DNA of 42,500 nt from Bigelowiella natans CCMP2755 (taxonomy: Eukaryota > Cercozoa > Chlorarachniophyceae), in NCBI GenBank assembly GCA_000320545.1, contig ADNK01001727.1, positions 50,001 to 92,500 of the forward strand, read 5' to 3'. A program made the translations under genes and the position numbers. Below are positions 23,214 through 35,655 of the stretch, piece after piece. The notes under the pieces were generated by a model that saw only the letters and a program-made list of their open reading frames with translations, made no database searches and was not told the DNA's origin. Position 1 is the stretch's first letter; every line of letters starts with the position of its first letter.

Positions 23214-23918
23214 TGGTTGATTAATATTAATCATCCCATGCATCCAAGAATTATGATGGAATGCTCAGCTAGTCAGAGCTCTAATACAAGAATTGCATAC
23301 AAATCGATCCATCATCGTGTACATGCCATGACTGCGTAGTGCATCTGCGAGCTATCTGTATTTTGATGTACACATAGAGCCATAGTTTTCACCTTAATCT
23401 ATCTGTTGCTGAAACATTAAATGCTGCCGATGCTGTGCACATGTGTAGATGTGCATGGATCAAAACGCATCTTTTGATTTACACACATTTGTGCTTGACA
23501 AGATTCACCGCATTGAGAATAATAATTATGCACTCACTACTGGCATTTTAAAAGGCTAGAAGGCTCAGCATGTGATTATGCAACATGTATAACATTAGTT
23601 TGTCCGTTATTATTGTGTCAGTCAGAGATATTTGAGACGTATGCAATAAAGTTGATAAACATTTTCAATGGTCATCCTGATGCAGCTATGCGAAGCAGTC
23701 TGGAAATATGAGACGGATGTAATGACATACTTTACATTGTTTAATGGCATTGTTCAATGGCCCATCATAATGTAGCTATGCAAAGCAGCGGCCACAGCGC
23801 TTAGGTTGTATCTGCTTGTTTCGTGGCATATGTAATAAGGGCTACAACTACGCAATAAGCACTTTATATAAGATGGTGTCTATCATATGCATATATTCTA
23901 AATTGATATCAGTCGCCA
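23214..23918. other. Convergent intergenic spacer, PPR / S9 hydrolase
   Basis: No gene is seen. It is microsatellite-free. It holds a degenerate tandem pair (around 23668-23700 and 23741-23790) sharing CATTTTCAATGG/CATTGTTCAATGG, then TCAT..TG.AGCTATGC.AAGCAG. TGCATG, TGTACA and ATGCAT motifs are frequent, as in the other 3'-3' spacers. Confidence 0.6.
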
Positions 23919-26824
23919 TCAGCAAGTTGGGGGATAACTAACTTCAGAAGCAACACTCCAATCGTTTGCCCAAAACCCTGCTGCTAAAATTCCTCCTGCT
24001 CCGCTGGAAAGCACGGAGCCATCCACGACGACATAGTCCGGAACTTGATTAGCGAAGGGGGCCCTCATCATGGGGGGTATTGTTGGCTGAGCAAGTTTCA
24101 TGATATGACGTAGACCTTTGCTATCTGTTCCCGCAATGACGAGATTCAACATGGAAGTATGATGCGTTTCATCCCAATCAGCTATGAAGAGAAGGACCCC
24201 AATTCCGGGGCCAAGGAACTTGCAGTTTCCAATCCTTATGCCGCTTAAAACATATTCATCTTCTTGCGGCTCTGCGTTGTCCTTCTTGTTGTCCCCCTCC
24301 CCCACAGCAACTTCGGTTTTGTTTCGTTTGGTCATCATTTTGTCATCAAAATCAAAATACACAGGAGGGTAGCGACCTACAAACACATTCATTAACAACG
24401 CTATCAGAAACAGTTGCGGTAAAGAAGACAACACCATTAACACTGCTATGGCTGTTCACGTATGCTAAAGGTGATATCGAAGCACAATATATGACCTTGT
24501 TGGGTATTCATTCTGCGAAATAATGCCTCTGTGGCTTGGTTTTGACGAGGATGACCGATGAGAATACGATTATACGATGAAGCAGAGAAGGACGATGATG
24601 ACGACGATGATGATGATGATGGTGGTGAATTAGACATTGGATGTTGTGAGAATAATGAGGTAACGTTTTGCAGTTGCAGGTCGGTTATTATCGGCGACTT
24701 GGTGCCTGTGCTGGTTTTGTGAGTATTAGATATGTAGAGAGCAGCAGCAAGAAGGTCTTCCTGGCCTGATCCAGGAATAGTCAAGAATGGCGACGAGAAT
24801 ACTTCTCGAGCAGGTCCATAGGTTCCAGGCTATTTATTTCAGGTAGTAGGATATAACGAACAAGCAGCACATTTCACATTCTGATATAATAGATAGGGTT
24901 AGTGAAGTGTGTATCTATGGTATTTCATTTGTGAAGGGTCAGGTACTTCCTCATCATCATCATCATCATCATTATCATCATTGGTATTAGCTCTAGCATT
25001 AGCAGCATTTGAGTTGATGAGTATCGTCGATGATGATGATATGATGTGATTCCATCATTACTCCTCTTTCTTTTTGCTGAAAAGGAAAAGCTCTTTTATC
25101 ATCCAGTATCTCAATATATGATGATTCCTTTTCTTCCTTCTTGATCGTATAGTAATTATCTTTGTCATCACAAGCTTTCCATGGTCCAGATTCTTGACCT
25201 CCTCCTCCTCCTCCTGCTCCTGCTGCTGCTGCTGATGCATATTCCACCGTATAATCTAATCCTGTATAAAATGTTTCCATATTTGTCCATTTATCAGGAA
25301 AAAGAAAAGGAGGAAACACATGTATGTGCGTAATCTCCTTATCCTTCCTCAAATCAAAGATACTTTATCATCATCATCATCATCATCATCATCATTCATA
25401 AAAGATATATGGCAGATTCCAAGAAGGAAACCCTAGCCTGACTCATTCATTATGTTGATTTCATTCCTCACTGTTCTTCTACTATATCCCCATGATCGTA
25501 CCATAACAAACGTCTGCATCATCGCCATCGTTGTCGTTGTCCATCTCCTCCACCAGCCCCCCCCCCCTCCCATTGTGCTTGCCCGGTGCTACTGTTACTC
25601 CTACTGGGTCTATATTGTGCTCGGAATCATCCCCCTCTTGCTCTTTATCTTCCTCTTCAGAAGAAGAAGAAGAAGAAGAAGAAGAAGATGATGATGATAA
25701 TGGTGGTGATGTGAGACAATTAAAATTCCGACATATTTCCCGCACTACTCTCCATGATGGTTGCGGCAATGATGATGATGGTGGTGATGAAGAGGAGGAG
25801 GAGGAGGAGTCGGAGTCGGAGGAGGAGGAGTCGGAGAAGTAGACCCTTGTTATTTGATCGTCTATGATGATAAAGCAGGCTCCTGGAGAATCACACAATC
25901 TATACCGAGAAGAGGTAATTCCAGCCTCTATGCGCAATCTTGCTACATTTCGAGTTACTAATCGTGGTAAGGAGGAATTAAAGATAAAACGCACAGAAGA
26001 CATCTGGAACGGAACCATTTGCTGCAAAATGCGAACTCCAAACTTGGACCCACTTGAAGCTAGTTATATCATCGATAAAGAGGATTAGATGGGGGGGAGG
26101 GAACACGGGTGAGTAAGTAGTAATATATATTTGTACATACGAATTTAAATTAATTTTAGGAGAAACAGGAAGGATAAGTAAATAATAAATATTACCTGGA
26201 TTGAAGACTGTGAGTGTAAACTCATCATCATCTGCATTCTTAGTAACACTGCGAGAAGCAGCAGCATCAGCAGCCAGCGATTTGGAAAAGAATTTTCGCA
26301 TATATGCATCGTTAAGCACTCCGCCATCATTACTGCGTTTTGAATCCCACCACCAATGAGCTTTTCCTTTTAACTCGTTGTATGTTACATTCACACCATG
26401 TGCTATTAAAACACGCACCATCCTCCTGACTTCATATGGCGGTACAGATCGATCTTGTGAGCCTACTCGAGCCAATACTGGAATACCCTTAAGATTTCCA
26501 GCGAAGATGTCGGCATTGTTTTCTGTGAAAGTGGCCTCTAACACGCCTTTCAGCTTTGGATCAACAAATGAACCAGAAATATCATGTTTGAAAAATCTGA
26601 TAGACGTGAAGAAGGAAGCACGGGAAGGACAGAGACAGAGGGGGGGGGGGGTGGGGGTAGAGTTGATAAGGACAATAATCAACTAGCGTGTGTTTGATTC
26701 TTTAAGAGGAGGCAAACATATTGAATTCTCTGTTTCTGTTCCTTTTGATCTCCTTGTTCTTCTTCCTCTTCTCCTCAATTCGTGTGACCGAGCCATAGTG
26801 GTGTTATTATTACTGTTATTACTA

Positions 26825-26856
<32 letters not shown>

Positions 26857-27591
26857 CCCACTACTACCTGTTTGAGTCTCCATAGTGCTCCTTTTTAATC
26901 CATCCAGCTGCAGAGGCTACCGCAATGGCCCTATCAGGGTTATGAGCAGCTATATGCCAAGTGCCATGTCCTCCCATTGAATGACCGGCAAATATCACTC
27001 TCTTTGTATCTGGCAGAGAACCAATACCTTGTTGCAATGATGCTGGAATTGCCCCCTGCTCTCCATAGAAGATGAAGAAGAAAATCAAGAATATTCAGAC
27101 TACTATTGTGGAAAGAAATCAAGCTCATTCGAAAAGAAGTCGGAGATTCATAAGAGAGAACAACATCTACTACTACTTGACACTACTACTACTACAACTA
27201 CCTCAAGAGCATGCAATGCCGACAAAGCTGATAGATATCCAGTGTATTCCCAGTTATGAGCTCCGTGTCGTGTGGGGGCTAATACCCAAGCTTGGTTGAC
27301 TCCAAAGATATAATATCGATCATGGTTTGTTTGTTTGTACTTGTACGAATCAGCTTGCATCGATGCTGCCACCCCAGTACCATGTTGTGACAGCACCGTA
27401 GGTAATCGTGGTAGTGGTGGTGGTAGTAGCTCTATGAAAGAAGAAGAAGAAGCAGTAGAAGAAGAAGAAGAAGTGAGGAACATGATGATGATGATGATGA
27501 TGATAGTTGGAGGAGGAGTAGATGTGCATTATCGTATGGTGAAGGTATCAATTGTGCTTCATGAATGCATGAATGCGTAAATGCATGCATG

Positions 27592-27631
<40 letters not shown>

Positions 27632-27649
27632 GTTGAGATAGATAAAACG

Positions 27650-27693
<44 letters not shown>

Positions 27694-28550
27694 ATTGGGT
27701 ACTACGCAACCATCCTCAGTGTGAAAGCGGGGAGGAGGGGAAGGAGGAGGAGAAGGAGGAGAAGGCGGGAACAGAAACTCGTAGTTCTCTCCGTTAGAAT
27801 TATTAATAAATCATCTGATGCAATATCATGCCTCCATTATATTCACCTTCAGTTTGTTTGTCTTTGCTGCCGTGTGTTGCCTCTGCCTGCTCCTTTTTCT
27901 TCCCCCCCCCTCTATGTGATGAAAGAGGGGTGATAGCAGCAGCTTGTGATACGGTGCCGTCGTGATCCATAAATGTGAAGAGGAAACTCTGTCTTGTCGT
28001 TCTACATCGAAAGGAAAGGGTAACCTTTTGATTCATGATATGACCGATATTGTCTGTATCAACAGCAGTTCCATCCTCTGAAATCACATTCGCCACTCGT
28101 AGTCTAAGCTGTATTTGCAAAGGGCATTTTGATCTATCGATTCCAACATCCTTCTCGTCATTATCAACTTGGTCTTTGTTGTTGTCTCTATTGGCTATTA
28201 AGCGCACACGGAGGGGAATCGATGTAAATTGGCCTGGAGCAACAATGGAAGATATCCTTGACAAAGTCTATTTAATATATATGGTCATAGGAGACGGATG
28301 CGTAAGCAACAAGTGAATAAGTGCAAAGAAGAAGAGAAGAAGAAGAAGAAGAAGGAGAAGAAGAAGAAGAAGAAGAAGATAATGATATAAACTGACCTCG
28401 ACCACCAACTTGGCCCCTCCTCCCATTATTCCATCGTTGCCGTGGTCAGTGTCAGCAATGATATTATTTGTTTTTAGAGAATCTTTGGCGATACCGATTT
28501 CGTACCACAACTTACGAGGATCTTGGTTTAGTACAGGAATTGAGACTAGA

Positions 28551-28586
<36 letters not shown>

Positions 28587-29684
28587 AACGGTGATGGCAA
28601 TAAGAAGAAGGGCGTTATTGGACGCTCTGGGTCTTGTATGCCTGCTGAAAGGCTGAGGAGATCTGGAGAGAACTCGGGGGCGAACAACACGATAGGACGA
28701 GTCTCGGGCTAAATAAAGAGATTTCATCAAGGATCAAGAATGATCTAACGAAGAAGGAGAAGAGAAATAAGAAGAAAGTGGTAGTGGTTGGAGCAGCATT
28801 TTGCTCGAGCACCTCTATTGATTCCACGGTTACTCTGAATGTAGTTCTCATTTTGAATCGTAACGGTACGTAAATGCGATGTAGCCCTTTCGAGAGGTAG
28901 AGGGCGTTCTTAATCCTTCCCGTCCGGAACATATCACCTTATATGCGGCATCATACAATAGCATATCATCAGAGGGAATCATTCTTAATCCTTTCTGACT
29001 ATAACATATCATCTTCTATGCGCCGTACACACAATAGTATCGTATCATCATCCTATTATCACAATCATCACCTGCGAGCATACGTTGTAGAGAATCCACG
29101 TAGCATGTTACTGCACCTGTACACCATACCGTAAAACTCCCCCCTCCTTCCTTGAGTACCACAAACTCCGAAACTGCCCACCCTTGAGCCTCTTGCGCCT
29201 CCATCGAAGAAAGGCTCTGAACGATCGAGGTCCAGTCAACATACTTTGAGTTGAATGACACCTCTACGTTATTGCCTTCATAGCTTCTCCCCCCTCCTCC
29301 AATATCCCCACCTACTCCTTGTTGTTGTTGTTGTTTTTCCATGTGAAGTTTCTGCCAATACACTGAGCCACCATTGACAAGCTCGCTGTAGAGCTTGGTT
29401 TTCATCTTCGCTCTTTTGCTTTTCTTTCCCTTCTGTTTGAAGGATGCCCTAAATTCTTCGAACGCCGCTTTTATTCCTCCTCCCCCTTTGTACGTGGCAT
29501 CTATGGGATCCCCATCTAGCTCGTTCTTCCCTATTGCAAATGGGCCTAGGAAATACCATGCCTTTGGAGGCTTCAAATCACCTCTTACATTTCTTGTCGA
29601 TGAATAAGAGATATCTGCGTTGCCCAATTGGATACTTGCAAGAATGATGCATAGCACAGCGGCGCCATCAGTCCTAGTGAGCAT
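23919..29684 (-). CDS. Secreted prolyl-oligopeptidase-like (S9-type) alpha/beta-hydrolase, about 11 exons
   Basis: Proposed exons: 29072-29684, 28813-28937, 28397-28708, 27847-28267, 27202-27431, 26868-27058, 26196-26596, about 25605-26059, 25062 to about 25343, 24460-24829 and 23919-24376; roughly 1,280 residues. It starts with a classical signal peptide, MLTRTDGAAVLCIILASIQL followed by GNA. A lumenal N-terminal beta-rich region follows, including KAWYFLGPFAIGKNELDGDP. The hydrolase core has APTRHGAHNWEYTG, the nucleophile elbow GHSMGGHG (Ser), the acid in GSQDRSVPP (Asp) and the base in KGKAHWWWD (His), in the order expected of an S9 triad. The C-terminal region has YGPAREVFSSPFL, GIRIGNCKFLGPGIGVL and GGILAAGFWANDW, which I recall from large fungal and protist proteins annotated as S9-domain. 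The actual substrate is unknown. Exons eight and nine, with Ser/Asp-, Gly- and Ala-rich stretches, have the least certain borders. Confidence 0.83.
24950..25050. repeat. (ATC)n/(GAT)n microsatellites
   Basis: ATC run at about 24952-24980 and GAT units near 25029-25040, in the S9 intron between the ninth and tenth exons. Confidence 0.8.
25365..25397. repeat. (ATC)n microsatellite
   Basis: ATC run just upstream, in coding sense, of the ninth S9 exon. Confidence 0.9.
26827..26867 (-). repeat. (TAC)n array at the S9 sixth-exon donor
   Basis: On the coding strand this is a GTA array beginning exactly at the GT that follows the sixth S9 exon, the same arrangement as in the TTC5 and PPR genes. Confidence 0.8.
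27594..27690. repeat. (TG)n and (GA)n microsatellites
   Basis: TG run at about 27594-27630 and GA run at about 27654-27686, in the S9 intron between the fourth and fifth exons. Confidence 0.9.
28328..28380. repeat. (GAA)n microsatellite
   Basis: GAA/GAG run directly after the donor region of the third S9 exon; on the coding strand a TTC tract. Confidence 0.9.
28551..28585. repeat. (GAT)n coding repeat (poly-Ser on the minus strand)
   Basis: GAT array inside the third S9 exon, read in frame as a run of about twelve serines. Confidence 0.85.
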
Positions 29685-30075
29685 GCACAGCAACTTGGAG
29701 GAGGCTAGGTGGGGGAGAGTCTTGCGTCGTTCGGATAAACTAGAGAATCTGTTTAGGCATTTTTTATTGCTTGGAATATCGTAAGTAAACACATGGTAAT
29801 TGTTACCTGCGACAACGTGCAATACGCTATTTTAGAACTTAAATCACGGTAGAAACATCCTAATCAGATGCTTGGAATATCGTAAGCAAACGCATGACAA
29901 TTATTCTCTGCGACAACGTGCAATACGGTAATTTAGAACTTATATCGCAGTAGAAACATCCTAATCGGATGCCCCTGTTCCTCCTCCCCTTCCCCTTCCC
30001 CTAGCAAGTCCTACACGTCGCGGATCGCTGTGAGCCTGCCTACCACAACATTGGCATCCTTTACTTGAGAACGCT
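29685..30075. promoter_or_regulatory. Short divergent promoter region (S9 / signal-peptide gene)
   Basis: Only about 390 bases separate the two start codons, so promoters and 5' UTRs must share it. Most of it is the 101-bp tandem repeat listed separately. Confidence 0.5.
29770..29971. repeat. 101-bp direct tandem repeat in the divergent promoter
   Basis: Copy one is about 29770-29870 and copy two about 29871-29971. Both contain CTTGGAATATCGTAAG, TGCGACAACGTGCAATACG and GTAGAAACATCCTAATC, with about ten mismatches, so the duplication is older than the PPR-intron one. It may double any regulatory sites within the unit. Confidence 0.92.
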
Positions 30076-31702
30076 ATGATTGTACCCTCTTTCGCATGTA
30101 TCGTGGCTTTGCTATCCTTCAAGCGTCTATTCTGCAGGACAGCCTATGCTAACACTCAGGTACGTACCATTTTAGACCTGCTGCATTATCATATGTTTCT
30201 CATTTAACAAAAGTTGTAAATGCCTCTGATATAAAACCGCCTTGAATGGATAGGAGGTACTTCAAACGATGAAAAAGGAATACTGGCAGGAGCTGGTTGA
30301 GAAATGGGAGGAGGCGGATACTAATGACGATGAGCATGAGCTTGGCAGGGGAGAAGAAGAAGAGGAAAAGAATTTGGGAAGTATGCATGTAGTAGCAGGC
30401 AGTAGTGTTATATCTAGTAGTGAGAATAGCTTCCCATTGTTCATCCTAGCTTGATTATTCTAAATATATTCGTTTCACATAAACCCCAAATTCTGTAGCC
30501 ATTCCTCGTGTTGATTGTAACAAGCTTTGAGCTACTACTACTACTACGACTACTTTATAGCCTGTTTGATTGATTGTACTGGATATTATTATAGGAGACA
30601 AAAAGCTTAGGCTTCTTTACCGTACACTCAGCTCTAAAGTAGGACTAGCATATAAATCAACTTTGACTCATATGTGTGTTGTGTTTGTATATGCGAGAGA
30701 AAAAGAAAGGTAAGAGGGGGGAGGGAAGTGGATTGTAATGTGTCAAATTTTAAATCATTCTGGTTGTTCTATTCTTTGTCCTTGTTCTTCATCAGGTTGT
30801 CCGAGATCTTGCATTCGCTGTCGGTAAGAATAACACCACCACTAGTCCGGTATAATAGAGGAAAGTAGAGACTCTTGAGCACAGAATAACTCAGCCAACT
30901 AATACTTCAAAGCATGAAGTAAAAACAAGAATACTGAATTCTAAGAATGAAAATATCGACATATCTGCCCACACGAAAGCAGTTATAGTGCAAATATGTG
31001 ATAAGAGGGCCAAAAAAAGGCACACTCTTACAGTACGTACTCTCCCACCTTTTATTATTCACTCAGGAAGTGTTTCGCTCCTTGAGCCCTTGGAAATACA
31101 AGAGAAAGAGGGGACTACAATCACGCCAACAGCCTTGGTTTAGATCTAGATAAGAATACATTCTTTTTTGTGAGCAACGGAAGTCAAACTAGATGTTAAA
31201 CATACATTCCATACACATCAAGGTGTTATTATGCAAACTATTTGCTATCGTTGGTAGGGGTCAATGTTAACCTCTTGCATATTCGTCGAATTGCATGCTG
31301 TTAGGTTGGAAAATGCCTCAATTTCTTCTCGGAAAAGCAGTTAAAATGGATTTATAAGCTCGGTGCTGCTCCTCCGCCCCCTCCTCCTCTAATACCCATC
31401 TTATGTCGTCAATAATCAGATATTTTAGCTAATGTGTAGTAATAGTCTCTGCAAGTGTGTCTTCTTGCAAGCTGCGAATGAACAACACTTGGAGTATCAT
31501 CATCATCATCATCATCATATTTTAAAATGCCACTTCGTTCCTGTGTTGCAAACGTCATTAGATGATGATCCAACGCCATTGTTAGAGGCCATAAGGTGCT
31601 AACGACTCAACTGTTATTTTCCATCCTTGCCCTTTTCTTCGGCTTTTTATAATACTTTAAATTCGAGACATTGTATGTGATTACTATCATCGCAAAATAC
31701 AA

Positions 31703-31746
<44 letters not shown>

Positions 31747-32934
31747 GAGCGGATAAGACAGCCAAAGTCCTTGGGAATTATTTTGCAAAGGTAGCAGCTG
31801 CATATAACAGCAGCAAAGGCAAATGATAAGTATGAGGAAGTCATTCTGTACGATGAGTAAACAATATAAGATTAAGAAGAAGAAGAAGAAGAAGAAAGAA
31901 TGAGTAAAATCCTTCACACTCTCCACTATCTATAAATGTAACGAATCTACAAAATCGCATAGGTAATAAAACAAATGAAAGCTTTGGACTGTTATATATA
32001 TTACAGCTTTGGGAGTTTTACCTTTTGAACGCACCAAAGCCCCTACGCTTCTCCTCCTCAACCTCCTCGACGGTATCTAGTAGTTATATTATTCCCAAAT
32101 AGTGATGATCATGATGATGATAGTTAGAAAATAATAATAGTAGTAATAATAATGACCCTGATACTCCTCTGCGTTGTTCTAGCGGTTATGATGACTTTGG
32201 CCTTGTAGAATACTGAGGAGACATATAGACCATCATTCAGCATTTAATTGTGCTATTTTTGTTATTTTCATCTTCTTCTCTCTCTTTTCCTCGCATGTCA
32301 TCGGAGCGTATTATGTTTGGTATATTCTTGTATGTTCTTGTTTTTTTCCATTCATTTTGCTACACTGACGCTGTAGTATAAACCTTGTTTAGCTGATTCT
32401 TTAACGGTGTTTCTTTTTATTGCTTTGTTCTTCTTACTCGGCCAGAGTAAGAGATCTAGGAAAGGAGCGAAAATGGGTGACAACAGGCATTATTTTGAGC
32501 TCGTCCAAGCGGACAACGCAATAACCAAACTTCAGGTTGTTAGTAGTCTCGTTGATGATGCCGTCATCGTCAAGGGTTGGTATTAGTGCAACGAATATAA
32601 TACATATTTGCACCCTGGCAGTATTAACACTTGCTGTAGCTCTACCCGTCTTAGTACATACGTGATTATGCTTAAATTCATTCAAAGTGAATGATGACGG
32701 TATCTCCTTTATTAGTACTTCTCTATGGCTGGTCAAACACTCGTTTTCGTCTTTATATTATTTCTAGTGATGACGATGATAATGGTGATGATGGCAATGA
32801 CGTTGTACTCTAAATAGGTCCGAGATACGACAGGGAAGCGCACATTAGGTGTCGTTGTTATGACCATCAATCATCATCACAAATAGTAATTAGTAGTATC
32901 AAGAATAGCAACAGGGGCAGAGCAACCGACGGAT

Positions 32935-32965
<31 letters not shown>

Positions 32966-33726
32966 CGCTATAACCAGCCTTCTAGTAGTGTAACAACGAG
33001 AGAGACTGGAGAGACTATTGGGAATAGATGCTACAATTGGTATTATTGTTGTAGTTGTGATATTGTATGCTTCTTTTAATTCTGAAATCAGGGGCATTTG
33101 ATCTCGTTTTCGTAAACAATGGAGGTGGTGTATATTGTCTGCCTGTTTGTTATTTTGAGTCGTTGTCTGTTAAACTTGTTCTTCTCATGGATCATAATAA
33201 TAGTAACTCTGAATAGCGAATATTGTGGTGTTGTTATCATTAATAACGGCAGAATTAGAGCATTGGGAAATATCATTTAAGGTGTTATCGCTCCTATACT
33301 ACTACTACTGTTACTCTTACCACTATTATGGTAATACATATAACTACAGGAACTCAGTTCATGATGATTTCTTTTTTTTGTGAAATACCATTTAAGACTC
33401 GTAGATAATGCTATACAGCTTGTCTTATCAATCACTAAATCATCTTTGTGCACTTATATACTCTCATCACCATCATCGTTATCACCATCATCATCACCAT
33501 GATCATAATCTTCATTAGTGCAAGCTATGGGCAATAGATTCTCAAACGATACGAAGTCTGATCACGAACACGACAGCTACTACCAAGCAAGGAGGACCAG
33601 CAGCATGCCTACCACCACCACCAACACTCATTGACTGCTCAGGTCCCCATCAGTCAGAAACACTTCAGGATAAGGTACAAGCCCGATGCGGTATAACTAT
33701 TATTATTATAAATAGTAGTAGTAATT

Positions 33727-33760
<34 letters not shown>

Positions 33761-34419
33761 CGGAAGTGTTACGATGCATACGATGAATAGTATACTAATA
33801 GAACAGGTAGACTGGTGGGGTGTTAGTTACCATTTGAATTTGATTCATAAATGAAGGTGGATAAAGTGAAGAAACAGCTTAGACTAAGTCGAAATCCAGA
33901 GGTTGGTTGCGATGATAATGATGATGATGATTCTACTCCTTCTTATGGTTGAGAAAAAGAGTGTTCATTTTATCATTCGTTGCTAGTTTTATACCTGCTG
34001 TCTCATACTAATCAATGCTCTATTGCCATTTCCTCATGATCCGATGTACAGCAAACACAGGCAGCAGCAGCAGCAGCAGCATTATCATCTGAGAACATAG
34101 TCCCAAACATCATTAGATACTTACACTATATTCTCTGTGATCATTATACGCATCACCATCATTCTTATCATCATTGTCTCCACCACCACCACCACCACCA
34201 CCACCATCGATTAGGGGAGAAAGGCATTGGAAACTTACTATGGGAATGACAGCAAAGCAGAGGGATTTAGTAGTGCAAGCAGCGGCAGTAAAGGTTGGAG
34301 AAATCGTAGCAAAATCAACGTGCGTTGCGTCCTTCACGGTAGTAATAGTAGTAGTAGTAATACGTAGTGGTAGTAGCAATAAGAGGTATATGTTACATAC
34401 GACATGGATTTAGACGTAT

Positions 34420-34453
<34 letters not shown>

Positions 34454-34493
34454 CAGCTGCTGGTCAAGGTAGGAGAAAATATTGTAGAAGACT

Positions 34494-34526
<33 letters not shown>

Positions 34527-35623
34527 GTGTGGATAGTAAGTGGCAGCACCAACACGTTATTCCTCTATCAAAGGAGGGTTAGTAATGTGCGAAGGGCCAC
34601 TACATCACCATACATTCGTACACCATCTTTTGGCAGGGGGGGGGGGGAAGGAAGTATGAATGCAAGGGGTTGGTTGCATTGATGATGATTGTAGAATTGA
34701 TATGAAAGAATACTGCTATGAGGGATGTCTGAAGACTAAGATAGAGGGTGGTGATCCATCTGTTTGTCTCAAATTATTGTCTTGCTGCTAGTATAATTTA
34801 CATCTCTCTATCTACTCTTCTATGTATCTATTGCAGGGTTTGTGTTGTATCCCTTGAAAGAGGCGTATCACCTCCTGACGACGACAACGAGGGGGGGGGG
34901 AGGGGAGGAAGAGAAAAATGAAGAGGAGAAACAAAGAAGCATAGCTTTGCTGCAATACCAGAAGAAGGTTCTTACCATACAATATATGCAGATACGATAC
35001 GATAAGTAGCATATAACAACAACCTATCAGACGGCTGCATAAATGAGACACGACAAGGTGCACAGACCATCACACTTATGTTAGTTATGCTATGTTTGAT
35101 GAAGTCGATGACGATGATGATGATGATGATGATGATGATGACGATTGTGCTTAGATCGGAGTCCGCTGTGCAAAAGGGTGGTATACGGAAGATGTGGAAG
35201 ACTTGAAAAGACTACAATTTGCCCCGAAAAGCAGTCTGTGGTAGTAAGAACACTAATAATAATGGTGATAATAGTAATAGGATGCTGAATCTGGGCTCTG
35301 TTGGTATTCGGCGGAAGATATAGAGGAAGAGGAGAGAGAAAGATAGAGATGCTGCTATTCCTCCTTCTCCTCTTCCAATATGTTTGACAAATAGATGCGA
35401 TATATCTTGGTATATAATGGTTGTTGATCAGGCTGATATTACCAAAGTTATGGTGGCTAGGTATGCAGCAGAGCATCGCATTATTCACCCTTGTGTTTTT
35501 ATGATGATGATGATGACGATTGCAAATGCGTAGTAGTAGGTCATAGTTGCTATATATTGTTGATATGTATCGAATGCTATCAAGGAAAAAGGAAGTTGTT
35601 ACTGATATATACTACACGGTGTT

Positions 35624-35655
<32 letters not shown>

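Noticed and set aside
25978-26088. Overlapping ORFs on both strands around the S9 eighth exon
   Set aside because: Only the frame reached from the acceptor at 26060 continues the S9 protein (SSGSKFGVRILQQM); the others are shadows.
31072-31142. Alternative last exon for the unrecognised + gene (stop near 31140)
   Set aside because: It joins in phase, but the longer chain through 31750 and beyond gives many more phase-consistent exons. It could still be an alternative end.
32434-32736. 100-codon minus-strand frame with protein-like composition
   Set aside because: It begins with TTG not ATG and overlaps, antisense, a + exon (32446-32535) that has a strong pyrimidine tract and acceptor and fits the phase of the surrounding gene. 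I judged it a shadow, though not with certainty.
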